A stretch of 64,000 nucleotides of DNA, taken from contig NZ_JACVDA010000010.1 of the NCBI RefSeq assembly GCF_016552165.1, positions 1-64,000 on the forward strand. The letters run 5' to 3'. This document shows, piece by piece, positions 26,343 through 36,034 of this stretch (positions are counted from its first letter, which is position 1; every line of letters begins with the position of its first letter). Origin of the DNA: Parvimonas parva (GTDB lineage: Bacteria; Bacillota; Clostridia; Tissierellales; Peptoniphilaceae). The position numbers were made by a program, and so were the translations under genes. A model generated the notes under the pieces. That model was not told the DNA's origin. It saw nothing but the letters and a program-made list of their open reading frames with translations, and did not search any database.

Positions 26343-29300
26343 TTATTGCTCAATATCTTCTTCTATAAATATTTCTTCTTTTTCTTCTTTTGGACTGTTC
26401 TTTCCTTTTTCATCTTTATCTTCTAAAAAGCTAAGGTCAAAGCCGTCAAATTCTTCTTCATTTCCACTTGATTTTTCATAGAATGAATCAAAGTCGAATT
26501 CTTCTTCCCCTTCTTCATCTTCATATTCTTCATTTAAAACAAGTTGAGCTTTTATTTCATCAGAATTTTCTCTAAGTTTAATTTCTTCGCCCTCTTCATC
26601 AATAAGTTTAACATCTAAACATAATGATTGTAATTCTTTCATAAGAACTTTAAATGATTCAGGAATACCCGGTTCAGGAATATTTACACCCTTAACGATT
26701 GATTCATAAGTCTTAACTCTACCTACAATATCATCACTCTTAACAGTAAGCATTTCTTGTAGAGTATGGCTTGCTCCGTACGCCTCTAGCGCCCAAACTT
26801 CCATTTCTCCGAATCTTTGTCCACCAAATTGTGCTTTACCACCAAGTGGTTGTTGAGTAACTAATGAGTATGGTCCGATAGACCTTGCGTGAATTTTTTC
26901 ATCAACCAAGTGGTGAAGTTTTAACATATACATATAACCAACAGTTACAGGATTGTCAAACTCATCTCCAGTTCTACCATCTCTAAGTCTTATCTTTCCG
27001 GATTCAGGACAACCTGCAAGTCTTAACGCATCAAGTACATCAAAATCACTTGCTCCATCAAATACCGGTGTAGCAACTTTCCAACCAAGTCTTTTAGCTG
27101 CAAGTCCTAAATGAACTTCAAGCACCTGTCCAATGTTCATACGAGAAGGTACCCCTAGTGGATTAAGAACTATTTGTAATGGAGTTCCGTCAGGTAAGAA
27201 TGGCATATCTTCTTGAGGCATAATTCTTGAAATAACCCCTTTATTACCATGCCTACCACACATTTTATCCCCTACATTAATCTTTCTCTTTGTAGCTACA
27301 TAAACTCTAACTACTTCATTTACTCCAGGTGGTAATTCATCTCCATTTTTTCTGCTATAACATTTAACATCTACAACTATACCAGTTTCTCCGTGAGGAA
27401 CTCTTAAAGAAGTATCTCTAACTTCACGAGCCTTTTCTCCAAAGATTGCTCTTAAAAGTCTTTCTTCGGCACTTAACTCAGTTTCTCCCTTAGGTGATAC
27501 TTTACCAACTAAAATATCTCCTGAATTAACTTCAGCACCAATTCTGATGATACCATTTTCGTCTAAGTTCTTTCTCATATCTTCACCGATATTTATAACA
27601 TCTCTTGTGATTTCTTCAGAGCCTAATTTAATTTCACGAGCTTCACATTCATGTTCTTCAATATGCAATGAAGTTAAAATATCATCTATAACAAGTTGTT
27701 CATTTAACAGCATCGCATCTTCGTAGTTATAACCTTCCCAGTTCATGAATGCCATTAAAATATTTTTACCAAGTGCAATTTCTCCATTTTCAGTTGAAGG
27801 ACCATCAGCAATGATATCTCCAGCTTTAATTCTGTCATTTTCATTTACAATAGGTCTTTGGTTAATTGTTGTACCTTGGTTTGAACGTTTGAATTTAAGT
27901 AATCTATACTTATCAACAACATTATCTAAATCTCTTTTTATATGAATTTCATCACTATCAACTTTAGTAACAATTCCTGAATTTTTAGCAATAATAACAA
28001 CACCACTATCTCTTGCAGCTTTATACTCAATACCAGTTCCTACAACAGGAGCCTCAGTAACAAGTAGTGGCACTGCTTGTCTTTGCATGTTAGAACCCAT
28101 CAACGCACGAGTCGCATCGTCATTTTCAAGGAAAGGAATCATTGCAGTACCTACAGATACAATTTGTTGTGGAGAAACGTCCATAAGTTGAATCATATCT
28201 CTTGGATAAATATCATTTTCTCCATTAATACCACGACCACTAACTCTTTCGTTTACAAAACGACCATTTTCATCAAGTGGCTCATTAGCTTGAGCAATAA
28301 TAACTTCATCTTCTTCATCTGCAGTTAAATAAACAATATCCTTTGTAGCAATTCCGTCATTTACAACACGATATGGAGTTTCTATAAATCCATATTCGTC
28401 AACTCTTGCATAAGTTGTAAGAGAAGTAATAAGACCGATATTTGGACCTTCAGGAGTTTCTATCGGACAAATTCTTCCGTAGTGGCTTTCATGAACGTCT
28501 CTAACTTCGTATCCTGCTCTATCTCTGCTAAGACCTCCAGGTCCTAATGCTGATAATCTTCTCTTATGAGTAAGTTCTGCAAGTGGATTGTTTTGGTCCA
28601 TAAATTGTGATAACTGTGAAGAACCAAAGAACTCTTTTAAAGAAGCAACAAGCGGTCTAATATTGATTAAACCTTGTGGAGTTGCTAAGTCAGGGTCTTG
28701 AGTTGACATTCTTTCTCTAACAACTCTTTCCATTCTTGACAAACCAATTCTAAATTGATTTTGTAAAAGCTCTCCAACAGCTCTAACTCTTCTATTTCCT
28801 AAATGGTCAATATCATCACAAATTCCAAGACCATAGAATAAGTTAAATTCATAACTTACAGTAGCCTCAATATCATCACGAGTTATATGAGTTGGAGAAA
28901 GTTCTTTAACTCTATTTCTAACAGCTCTCTTAACTTGTGTTTCATATTCTTCGCCTTCATATTCTGATGCAGACTCTAAAATTTCCATCATAACAGGATA
29001 GTAAATTTTTTCTGAAAGTCCGTTACATTTAATATCAAAACCTAATTCAAACGCACTAATATCAACAAAGTGGTTACCAGTTACGATAATTTTCTTGTCC
29101 TCAACCTTAACGTGAACTCTCTTATATCCTGCATTTTCAATTTTTTCAGCAAGTTCTTCTGAAATATATTCTCCAACACTTGCAATCTTTTCCATTTCGC
29201 CGAATTTATCTGTTTTAAAAATATCTTCAGCTAAAATAGTTCCAACTAATCTATTTCTTAAAGCTAATTTCTTATTGAATTTATATCTACCAACTTTTGC

Positions 29301-30098
29301 AAGGTCATATCTTCTTGGGTCAAAAAGTAAATTATGTAATAAACTTTCTCCACTTTCAACAGTTGCCGGGTCTCCCGGTTTTAACTTTCTATAAATTTCA
29401 AGAATAGCCTCTTGATAACTCTTTGATATATCTTTTTCCAAAGTAGTATGAAGTTCTTTAATATCTCCGAAGTTTTCAATCATTTCTTCATTTGTTTCAT
29501 ATAACAACGCTCTAATCATAGTTGTTATAGGTAATTTTCTAGTTCTGTCGATACGAACACTAACAACACCATTAGTATCAGTATCATATTCTAACCAAGC
29601 ACCTCTATTAGGAATAACTGTTGAAGAAAATAGTTTATTACCAGACTTATCAATTTCTTCCCCGTAATAAACACCCGGACTTCTAACAAGCTGACTTACA
29701 ATAACTCTTTCAGCACCATTGATGATAAAAGTTCCATTGTCAGTCATTAAAGGAATTTCACCCATAAAAACTTCTTGTTCCTTAACTTCTCCGGTATTAT
29801 TATTTGTCAAACGAACATCAACCTTTAGAAGTGTAGAATAGTTCATATCCCTATCCTTACATTCTTGTTCCGAATATTTTGGAGCGTTTTCTAAACGATA
29901 ATTTAAAAATTCCAACTTCATAGCCTCAGAATAATCTCTGATTGGACTAACATCGTCAAAAACATCTCTAATACCTTGCTTAATAAACCAATCATAACTC
30001 TCAGTTTGAATAGCAATTAAGTTTGGAAGATCCAAAACATTTTGAATCTTTGAGTAACTAACCCTTTCTGTGATTCCATACTTTTCAGTATGTGTCAT
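26343..30098 (-). CDS. rpoB: DNA-directed RNA polymerase subunit beta
   Basis: The 1251-aa subunit is collinear with bacterial RpoB. The rifampicin pocket reads [20 protein letters not shown] with no obvious resistance substitution. The [20 protein letters not shown] and [15 protein letters not shown] motifs are intact. The C-terminal 90 residues are strongly acidic ([16 protein letters not shown] and onwards), an extension beyond the core. The ATG follows AAGGGGTGA. Usually rplJ-rplL precede rpoB; here a terminator and an unrelated DUF1294 gene lie upstream, so rpoBC is transcribed alone. Confidence 0.97.
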   Translation of the reverse strand: MTHTEKYGITERVSYSKIQNVLDLPNLIAIQTESYDWFIKQGIRDVFDDVSPIRDYSEAMKLEFLNYRLENAPKYSEQECKDRDMNYSTLLKVDVRLTNNNTGEVKEQEVFMGEIPLMTDNGTFIINGAERVIVSQLVRSPGVYYGEEIDKSGNKLFSSTVIPNRGAWLEYDTDTNGVVSVRIDRTRKLPITTMIRALLYETNEEMIENFGDIKELHTTLEKDISKSYQEAILEIYRKLKPGDPATVESGESLLHNLLFDPRRYDLAKVGRYKFNKKLALRNRLVGTILAEDIFKTDKFGEMEKIASVGEYISEELAEKIENAGYKRVHVKVEDKKIIVTGNHFVDISAFELGFDIKCNGLSEKIYYPVMMEILESASEYEGEEYETQVKRAVRNRVKELSPTHITRDDIEATVSYEFNLFYGLGICDDIDHLGNRRVRAVGELLQNQFRIGLSRMERVVRERMSTQDPDLATPQGLINIRPLVASLKEFFGSSQLSQFMDQNNPLAELTHKRRLSALGPGGLSRDRAGYEVRDVHESHYGRICPIETPEGPNIGLITSLTTYARVDEYGFIETPYRVVNDGIATKDIVYLTADEEDEVIIAQANEPLDENGRFVNERVSGRGINGENDIYPRDMIQLMDVSPQQIVSVGTAMIPFLENDDATRALMGSNMQRQAVPLLVTEAPVVGTGIEYKAARDSGVVIIAKNSGIVTKVDSDEIHIKRDLDNVVDKYRLLKFKRSNQGTTINQRPIVNENDRIKAGDIIADGPSTENGEIALGKNILMAFMNWEGYNYEDAMLLNEQLVIDDILTSLHIEEHECEAREIKLGSEEITRDVINIGEDMRKNLDENGIIRIGAEVNSGDILVGKVSPKGETELSAEERLLRAIFGEKAREVRDTSLRVPHGETGIVVDVKCYSRKNGDELPPGVNEVVRVYVATKRKINVGDKMCGRHGNKGVISRIMPQEDMPFLPDGTPLQIVLNPLGVPSRMNIGQVLEVHLGLAAKRLGWKVATPVFDGASDFDVLDALRLAGCPESGKIRLRDGRTGDEFDNPVTVGYMYMLKLHHLVDEKIHARSIGPYSLVTQQPLGGKAQFGGQRFGEMEVWALEAYGASHTLQEMLTVKSDDIVGRVKTYESIVKGVNIPEPGIPESFKVLMKELQSLCLDVKLIDEEGEEIKLRENSDEIKAQLVLNEEYEDEEGEEEFDFDSFYEKSSGNEEEFDGFDLSFLEDKDEKGKNSPKEEKEEIFIEEDIEQ

Positions 30099-30171
30099 AA
30101 AACTTCACCCCTTTGAAAAATTAAAAAAGATAAAAATACATATTATCCCACTATTACATTATTATCTTTAA

Positions 30172-30200
30172 ATTTTACCAGATTTTTTACAAAATGTAAA
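30172..30200 (-). promoter_or_regulatory. rpoBC promoter
   Basis: TTTACA (30200-30195) and TAAAAT (30177-30172) are 17 bp apart. The predicted leader to rpoB is about 65 nt. There is no upstream ribosomal protein gene. Confidence 0.6.
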
Positions 30201-30274
30201 TACCTTTTTACAAAAAAAATTGACTTTTACAAAAAAATATTTTAAAATATTCAGTTATATTTAGACAAACAAAA

Positions 30275-30302
30275 AAACTGCTATAAAAATTTATAACAGT
30301 TT
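30275..30302 (-). terminator. Terminator of the DUF1294 gene
   Basis: AAACTGTTATAAA and TTTATAGCAGTTT (minus strand 30302 to 30275) pair with one G·T, followed by T's. Confidence 0.8.
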
Positions 30303-30342
30303 AAATATTTTTTCTATTTTAAAATAATATTATATATCTTTT

Positions 30343-30663
30343 CTACAAAAGAATTTTATATAAATGATATAAAATCAATACTTTCACCACAAAAAATAGT
30401 GGTACTAAAATCCTAAATTTTATCTTTTTAGTTTTATGTCTAAATATTTGCATTGATAAAAAAGCTCCAATAGAGCCGAACAAAAAGGCTGATAACAATA
30501 AGCTATTTTCTGAAATTCTATTCTTGCCTTTTATAGCTTTTCTTTTATCAATATAAAATATTGTAAAAGATATTAAATTCATCATAAAAATTATAGAAAT
30601 CAATAATTTATAGTTATATAATAAACCACCCAAAAGTAAATATAATATGAAAAAAATTCTCAT
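30343..30663 (-). CDS. DUF1294 small membrane protein
   Basis: The 106-aa protein has about three hydrophobic segments. It contains the DUF1294 core YIDKRKAIKGKNRISENSLL followed by GSIGAFLSMQIFRHKTKK. Function is unknown for the family. An in-frame start six codons earlier lacks a ribosome binding site, while the ATG at 30663 has GGAGG 6 nt ahead. The suf operon terminator lies just upstream, and no good promoter was found for the gene, so it may depend on read-through. Confidence 0.8.
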   Translation of the reverse strand: MRIFFILYLLLGGLLYNYKLLISIIFMMNLISFTIFYIDKRKAIKGKNRISENSLLLSAFLFGSIGAFLSMQIFRHKTKKIKFRILVPLFFVVKVLILYHLYKILL

Positions 30664-30680
30664 ATGCCCTCCACAATTCA

Positions 30681-30709
30681 AAAAAGTCGCAACTCAAAAG
30701 AGTTACGAC
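30681..30709 (-). terminator. suf operon terminator
   Basis: GTCGTAACTC and GAGTTGCGAC (30709-30686) form a 10-bp stem with a TTTT loop. Six T's follow on the minus strand. Confidence 0.92.
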
Positions 30710-30714
30710 CATAT

Positions 30715-31140
30715 TTAATTAGCTTCAATTATATTTTTCAAGGTATGCCAAGCAAGAACAGCACATTTAACTCTTGCAGGCATTGTAGAAATATTTTGAA
30801 GAGCTATAGCATCCTTAAGTTTTTTTAGCTCATCACCTTCAAGACCTTCTGTAATCATTGCCAAAAATGTTTCACAAAGTTCCTTTGCTTCGTCCAAACT
30901 CTTTCCTTTTACCAAATCAATCATAAGTGACGTTGACGCTTGAGAAATGGCACAGCCAACTCCAACATAAGAGGCATCTTTTATGATTCCGTCTTCAATG
31001 TCAAGTTGTAATGTAATTTCATCTCCACAACTAGGATTATGACCTTTTTCTTCGTGAGTTGGGTGTTGTAAGTATCTCTTATTTTTAGTATTTCTACTTT
31101 CTTCTGTTATTATTTCTGTATAAATTTCTCTAATGTCCAA
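30715..31140 (-). CDS. sufU: SufU Fe-S assembly / sulfur-transfer protein
   Basis: SufU (141 aa) is the zinc protein that accepts persulfide sulfur from SufS in Gram-positive bacteria. The three conserved cysteines are visible in NPSCGDE, GVGCAISQAS and ARVKCAVLAW, and the SufU-specific insertion between the second and third is present. Its start overlaps the end of sufS by 11 nt. It is the last gene of the suf operon. Confidence 0.94.
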   Translation of the reverse strand: MDIREIYTEIITEESRNTKNKRYLQHPTHEEKGHNPSCGDEITLQLDIEDGIIKDASYVGVGCAISQASTSLMIDLVKGKSLDEAKELCETFLAMITEGLEGDELKKLKDAIALQNISTMPARVKCAVLAWHTLKNIIEAN

Positions 31141-32362
31141 GATGTAATATTCTCCTTACTTCTTTTAGTTTCTCAATGAAATATTCAACTTCTTCTCTAG
31201 TATTATAGAAAGAAAAACTTACTCTACAAGTTGCATTTTCATTCAAATATCTATGCAAAGGCTCTGCACAATGATGTCCGCTTCTTATTGCAATTCCAAA
31301 ACTGTCAAGTATTGAAGAAACATCATGAGGATGTGCATCTTTTACATTAAAAGCTATTACAGGACATCTATTCTCTTTTGTTGTAGTATAAGTCTTTACA
31401 AAATCTAACTTTTTCATTTCTTCAAAAGCAAAATCCATAAGTTCTTTTTCTATCTTTTCTATATTTTCAAATCCAATTTCTTCTAAATAGTCGATAGCTG
31501 TTCCAAGTGATGCAACTGCCCCAACATTTTGTGTTCCTGCCTCAAAACGACCGGCAGGTAAAAGATAAGTTGAATAATCTTCATAAACATATTCTATCAT
31601 ATCTCCACCAAAAAGGAATGGATTCATTTCTTTTAAAACTTCAAATTTTCCATAAAGCACGCCTACACCCATTGCACTAAGCATTTTATGTCCTGAAAAA
31701 ACTAGAAAATCTGCGTCCAATTCTTGAACGTCCAATTTTTTATGTGCAACAATTTGTGATGCGTCAAGCAATACTTTTGCTCCGTTTTTATGAGCAATTT
31801 CAACGATTTTTTTAACATCAGGCATTGTAGCAACTACATTTGATGCACAAGTTATACAAACTAATTTTACTTTTTTTGAAATTTTTTCTTCAAAAGATTT
31901 CATATAAAGTTGAAAATCTTCATCAAGATAAATATAGTTAAGTTTAGCACCTGTTTTTTCAGTTAAAAATTGCCAAGTACATAAATTACTATGATGCTCC
32001 ATAATGCTAAGCATTATTTCATCATCTTTTTGTAAATTTTTAAGTCCATAAGCATAAGCAACTAAATTAAGTGCCTCACTTGCATTTTTAGTAAAAATTA
32101 TTTCAGTAGTTCTCTTTGCATTAAGAAAATTTTTAACTTTCTTTCTAGTTCCCTCATAAATTTCAGTCGCAGACATGCTAAGGTAATGACTACCTCTGTG
32201 AGGACTTCCATTTTGATATGAGTAATAATTTGTTATGGTATCAATAACAGCTTGTGGCTTTTGGCTTGTGGCTGCATTGTCAAGATAAATAACTTTTTTA
32301 CCAACTTTTTCTTCGTTTAAATACGGAAAATCTTTTCTAATTTCAAGAACAGTTTTAGTCAT
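31130..32362 (-). CDS. sufS: Cysteine desulfurase SufS
   Basis: The 410-aa PLP enzyme removes sulfur from cysteine. The PLP lysine is in FSGHKMLSAMGVGVLYG, LDNAATSQKP is near the N-terminus, and the persulfide cysteine is in IRSGHHCAEPLHR near residue 360. The ATG at 32362 has GGAGG 7 nt upstream; a start five codons earlier would overlap this site. It follows sufD by 1 nt. Confidence 0.95.
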   Translation of the reverse strand: MTKTVLEIRKDFPYLNEEKVGKKVIYLDNAATSQKPQAVIDTITNYYSYQNGSPHRGSHYLSMSATEIYEGTRKKVKNFLNAKRTTEIIFTKNASEALNLVAYAYGLKNLQKDDEIMLSIMEHHSNLCTWQFLTEKTGAKLNYIYLDEDFQLYMKSFEEKISKKVKLVCITCASNVVATMPDVKKIVEIAHKNGAKVLLDASQIVAHKKLDVQELDADFLVFSGHKMLSAMGVGVLYGKFEVLKEMNPFLFGGDMIEYVYEDYSTYLLPAGRFEAGTQNVGAVASLGTAIDYLEEIGFENIEKIEKELMDFAFEEMKKLDFVKTYTTTKENRCPVIAFNVKDAHPHDVSSILDSFGIAIRSGHHCAEPLHRYLNENATCRVSFSFYNTREEVEYFIEKLKEVRRILHLGH

Positions 32363-32363
32363 A

Positions 32364-33395
32364 TTATACCTCCGCAAGTTTTTCTGCTAAAGTTGTATAA
32401 ACTCTCTTTCTTACTTCTTCATTATCTATTAAGTCGATGACTTCGGCAAATTGTGATTCTAAGATTAATCTCTTAGCATCTGACTCACTAAATCCACGAC
32501 TCATAATGTAGAATAGTATATCTTCATCAATTTTTCCTGCACTTGCTGCATGAAGTCCTTCAACATCATCTTCAGTACAAAGTAGGATTGGAACTGCAAC
32601 ATTTCTTATATCATCAGAAAGTAATGTTACATACTCTTGTTCTGATCCTTTTGACTTTGATGAGCCACGTTTGAAGTCAATAGTCGCTCTACAAATTTTT
32701 TCTGCCTTATCAGTTAAAGCTCCTTTAACAACTAAAGCGTATTTTGTAGAATTTCCTCTTTGATTTGTAATATAATTAAAATCTAATTTTTGTTCTTTCT
32801 TACCAAAATATATTGAACTGACATTAACATTTGAATCTTTTTCAACAAGGTCGCCTATATAAGAAACATAGTTTCCTCTACCGCCTAAATCTACTTGAAC
32901 GAATTCAACATTTGCTCCCTCTTTAACTTTGTAGTAAACACTTTGAATACTCAAAACATCTAAAGAAAATCTTTGAGAGATACAAATTTTTACATTACTA
33001 TTTTTTCCCGCCTCAACTTCAATGATTGAATGTCTAAAGCCTTCAAAATTTTCTTTTGTAAAATAGTCCAAGTTTAAATTTAAAGTTGAATTTTCACAAG
33101 CCTTTATCTTTATAATATCAACTAATTGATTATTTTCTTTATTTAATTCCAACTCAACAACTTTATTTAGAGCATTATCTTTAGTTGAAACAAAATCCAT
33201 TTCTAAATTTTTAAAAACTTTTAAAGTTTCAGTTAATTCTTTAGAAAATGAAAATTCTTCATAAGAAAAATCAAGATTTTTCTTTTCACAATTCATTAAT
33301 GAATAAGCCTTTGGCTCTAAATTAGGTAGTGTTACCTCTGTATTATTAACTCTCGCCTTGTTCCAAGTATTACTTGGTATAAAATTTCCTCTCAT
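32364..33395 (-). CDS. sufD: SufD Fe-S scaffold subunit
   Basis: The 343-aa beta-helix protein is related to SufB and shares its C-terminal signature (AASAGKIDEDILFYIMSRGFSE...AKRLILESQFAEVID). It forms the SufBCD scaffold with SufB and SufC. It lies 11 nt after sufB. The N-terminal half is poorly conserved, as is normal for SufD. Confidence 0.92.
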   Translation of the reverse strand: MRGNFIPSNTWNKARVNNTEVTLPNLEPKAYSLMNCEKKNLDFSYEEFSFSKELTETLKVFKNLEMDFVSTKDNALNKVVELELNKENNQLVDIIKIKACENSTLNLNLDYFTKENFEGFRHSIIEVEAGKNSNVKICISQRFSLDVLSIQSVYYKVKEGANVEFVQVDLGGRGNYVSYIGDLVEKDSNVNVSSIYFGKKEQKLDFNYITNQRGNSTKYALVVKGALTDKAEKICRATIDFKRGSSKSKGSEQEYVTLLSDDIRNVAVPILLCTEDDVEGLHAASAGKIDEDILFYIMSRGFSESDAKRLILESQFAEVIDLIDNEEVRKRVYTTLAEKLAEV

Positions 33396-33406
33396 ACAGA
33401 CACCCC

Positions 33407-34822
33407 CTAACCAATAGTTCCTTCAAGTTCAAGATTAATCAAAGCATTCATTTCAACTGCATATTCCAAAGGCAATTCCTTTGCAATAGGTTCAGCAAAG
33501 CCTCTAACAATCATAGCTTTTGCCTCTTCTTCAGGAATACCACGACTCATTAGGTAGAAGATTACATCATCATCAATTCTACCAATCTTCGCCTCATGTC
33601 CTAAGTCAATATCTGAAGTTTGAATATCTATAACCGGAATTGTATCTGACTGAGATTCTTGGTCTAACATTAAAGATTCACAAGTTACAGTTGATTTACA
33701 TCCTGGACAATTTGGTTTAACACTTACAAGTCCTCTGTAAATTGCAACTCCTCCACCTTTAGAGATAGACTTTGAATTGATTGATGAGCTTGTTCTTGGA
33801 GCTGCATGAACTACTTTTGCTCCAGTATCAAGATATTGGTCTTTACCAGCAAAAGTTATTCCTGTAAATTCACTCTTTGCACCTTCTCCTCTTAACACGC
33901 TCATAGGGTATAACAAGCTTACCTTTGAGCCAAATGAACCTGAAACCCATTCAATAGTTCCGTTTTCATCAACAATGGCTCTCTTTGTATTTAAGTTATA
34001 CATATTTCTTGACCAGTTTTCTATTGTAGAATATCTTAAAGTCGCATTTTTCTTTACAAAAAGCTCAACAGCACCGGCGTGAACATTTAATACATTGTAT
34101 TTTGGTGCAGAACAGCCTTCAATGAAATGGCAATATGCACCTTCTTCAATAATAATTAAAGTGTGTTCAAATTGTCCGGCTCCAGGAGCATTAAGTCTAA
34201 AATATGATTGTAATGGGATACTAACATTTACTCCCTTAGGAACGTAAACGAAAGAGCCACCACTCCAAACTGCATAGTGTAATGCGGCATATCTATGGTC
34301 CTCAGGTTTTATACAAGTCATAAAATATTCTTTTATTATGTCAGGATATTCTCTTACAGCTGTTTCAAAATCTGTATAGATAACTCCTTGATTTTTCATT
34401 TTCTCAGTTAAGCTGTGGTAAACAACTTCACTATCATATTGAGCTCCAACACCTGAAAGTTCTCTTTTGTATTCAGCCTCAGGAATACCAAGTGCATCAA
34501 AAGTCCCCTTAATATCTTCCGGTAACTCATTCCAATCTTCACTCATCTTTGCATCAGGACGAATGTAAGTTGTAATTTCATTTATATCAACAGGAGATAA
34601 ATCAGGTCCCCAATTTGGATTTTTAGAATTTTCAAAAACTTCTAATGCTTTAAGTCTAAATTCCAGCATCCATTCAGGTTCATTTTTCTCCTTAGAAATT
34701 TGCATAACAATATCACGAGTCAAGCCTTTTTCAGTTTTTGAATAATATCTTACCTCGTTTTTTATATCATAGACACCTCTGTCCATTTCCTCTACTTGTG
34801 TTTTTTTTCTTTCTGATGTCAT
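33407..34822 (-). CDS. sufB: SufB Fe-S scaffold subunit
   Basis: The 471-aa core scaffold protein has the SufB features VYVPKGVNVSIPLQSYFR, EGCSAPKY, NWSRNMYNLNTKRA and NCPGCKSTVTCESLMLD, the last supplying conserved cysteines, and ends with the shared IGRIDDDVIFYLMSRGI motif. It builds the [4Fe-4S] cluster with SufC and SufD. The many Fe-S and radical enzymes in this window depend on this pathway. Confidence 0.96.
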   Translation of the reverse strand: MTSERKKTQVEEMDRGVYDIKNEVRYYSKTEKGLTRDIVMQISKEKNEPEWMLEFRLKALEVFENSKNPNWGPDLSPVDINEITTYIRPDAKMSEDWNELPEDIKGTFDALGIPEAEYKRELSGVGAQYDSEVVYHSLTEKMKNQGVIYTDFETAVREYPDIIKEYFMTCIKPEDHRYAALHYAVWSGGSFVYVPKGVNVSIPLQSYFRLNAPGAGQFEHTLIIIEEGAYCHFIEGCSAPKYNVLNVHAGAVELFVKKNATLRYSTIENWSRNMYNLNTKRAIVDENGTIEWVSGSFGSKVSLLYPMSVLRGEGAKSEFTGITFAGKDQYLDTGAKVVHAAPRTSSSINSKSISKGGGVAIYRGLVSVKPNCPGCKSTVTCESLMLDQESQSDTIPVIDIQTSDIDLGHEAKIGRIDDDVIFYLMSRGIPEEEAKAMIVRGFAEPIAKELPLEYAVEMNALINLELEGTIG

Positions 34823-34824
34823 AA

Positions 34825-35565
34825 CTACACCTCTTGTTCAATCCAAGCATAACCTTCATTTTGAATTTTATCAATCAAAGATGCGTCAGATGTTTTAACT
34901 ATTTTTCCATTGTATAGAACGTGAACATAATCCGGTTTAATTCTTGATAAAATCGCTCTATGGTGAGTTATAATCAAAATAGATTTATTTTCGTTTTTAA
35001 ATCTTTCAACATTTTCAGAAACAATTCTAACAGCATCAATATCAAGACCTGAATCAGTTTCATCTAACATTACAAATGAAGGATTTAACATAACCATTTG
35101 TAAAATTTCTGCCTTTTTCTTTTCTCCACCGGAAAAACCGACATTCAAATATCTTTGAGAATAAGCTGTATCCATTGTTAAACTTTCCATTTTTTCTTCA
35201 AGTTCTCTTTGGAATTCAACAACACTTTCTTTTTCTCCTGTTATTGACATTCTTGATGCTCTAATAAAATTAGAAACAGTAACTCCGGGAACTTCTTCAG
35301 GATTTTGGAAAGACATAAACATACCAAGTTTTGCTCTTTCGTCAGCTCTTAATTCGTTTATATTTTCTCCTTTAAAGATTATATCTCCACTTGTAACTTC
35401 ATACTTCGGATGTGCCATAATTGAGTTAGTAAGTGTTGATTTACCAGCACCATTAGGTCCCATAATAACATGAACTTTTCCCTCAAAAATATCCAAATCG
35501 ATACCTTTTAAAATTTCTTTATCTCCAACATTAACATGAAGATTTTTAACCTCTAATATTTTCAT
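34825..35565 (-). CDS. sufC: SufC Fe-S assembly ATPase
   Basis: The 246-aa ABC-type ATPase has Walker A GPNGAGKSTL (about residues 36-45), the Q-loop, the signature NVGFSGGEKKKAEILQ, Walker B SFVMLDETDSGLD and the switch histidine in IITHHRAIL. It opens the sufCBDSU operon; the order C-B-D-S-U is the Gram-positive one. The ATG follows AAGGGG. A conspicuous hairpin lies in the sequence upstream (35599-35640). Confidence 0.96.
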   Translation of the reverse strand: MKILEVKNLHVNVGDKEILKGIDLDIFEGKVHVIMGPNGAGKSTLTNSIMAHPKYEVTSGDIIFKGENINELRADERAKLGMFMSFQNPEEVPGVTVSNFIRASRMSITGEKESVVEFQRELEEKMESLTMDTAYSQRYLNVGFSGGEKKKAEILQMVMLNPSFVMLDETDSGLDIDAVRIVSENVERFKNENKSILIITHHRAILSRIKPDYVHVLYNGKIVKTSDASLIDKIQNEGYAWIEQEV

Positions 35566-35598
35566 ATATATCTACCCCTTATAATAAGTATTTAAGCT

Positions 35599-35640
35599 CA
35601 GCTTATTTGTTAATACCCAAAGGGCAAGACAAATAAACTG
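35599..35640 (-). promoter_or_regulatory. Long hairpin upstream of sufC
   Basis: CAGTTTATTTGT and ACAAATAAGCTG (minus strand, 35640-35629 and 35610-35599) pair over 12 positions with one G·T. They enclose a smaller GCCC-TTT-GGG-type hairpin. No T-run follows, so it is not a standard terminator. It may be a leader element controlling suf or a weak terminator of the gene at 35670. Confidence 0.5.
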
Positions 35641-35669
35641 ATTATGTACAACCTTCAAATATTAAAGGC

Positions 35670-36029
35670 TTAAAAATTTCTAACTAATAAAATTGTCAAT
35701 AGTCCGTCTTCAGAATAGGAAACAATAGCCTCATCAACCATAGAACCCAAAGTATCTATATTGGAACTATCACAACCGGTGCTACCAACCCCAACCAAAG
35801 TATCATAATAATTTTCAAACTCCGGAAGTCTTACAGAATTTGAAATTCTGTTTAACTCTTCCAAGTCCTCAGGCTTTATCTTAACATTTCCTTCAGCAAT
35901 AACAACTAAAGAATCTTTTTTTATCTTAAAATCTATTCTTAAATCTTGAACTCTTTTACTGAAATAGTAATGAACAAGTCCACTAACAATTAATTTAGCA
36001 CAATTTTCTTCATATTTTATAGTATTCAA
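35670..36029 (-). CDS. Conserved hypothetical protein next to DUF1576
   Basis: The 119-aa protein has no signal peptide or membrane segment and I do not recognise it. It looks like a compact alpha/beta domain with a C-terminal DGLLTILLVR strand. The start is TTG behind GGAGAG. It begins 5 nt after the DUF1576 gene stop, so the two are one transcription unit and probably work together. Confidence 0.65.
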   Translation of the reverse strand: MNTIKYEENCAKLIVSGLVHYYFSKRVQDLRIDFKIKKDSLVVIAEGNVKIKPEDLEELNRISNSVRLPEFENYYDTLVGVGSTGCDSSNIDTLGSMVDEAIVSYSEDGLLTILLVRNF

Positions 36030-36034
36030 AACAA

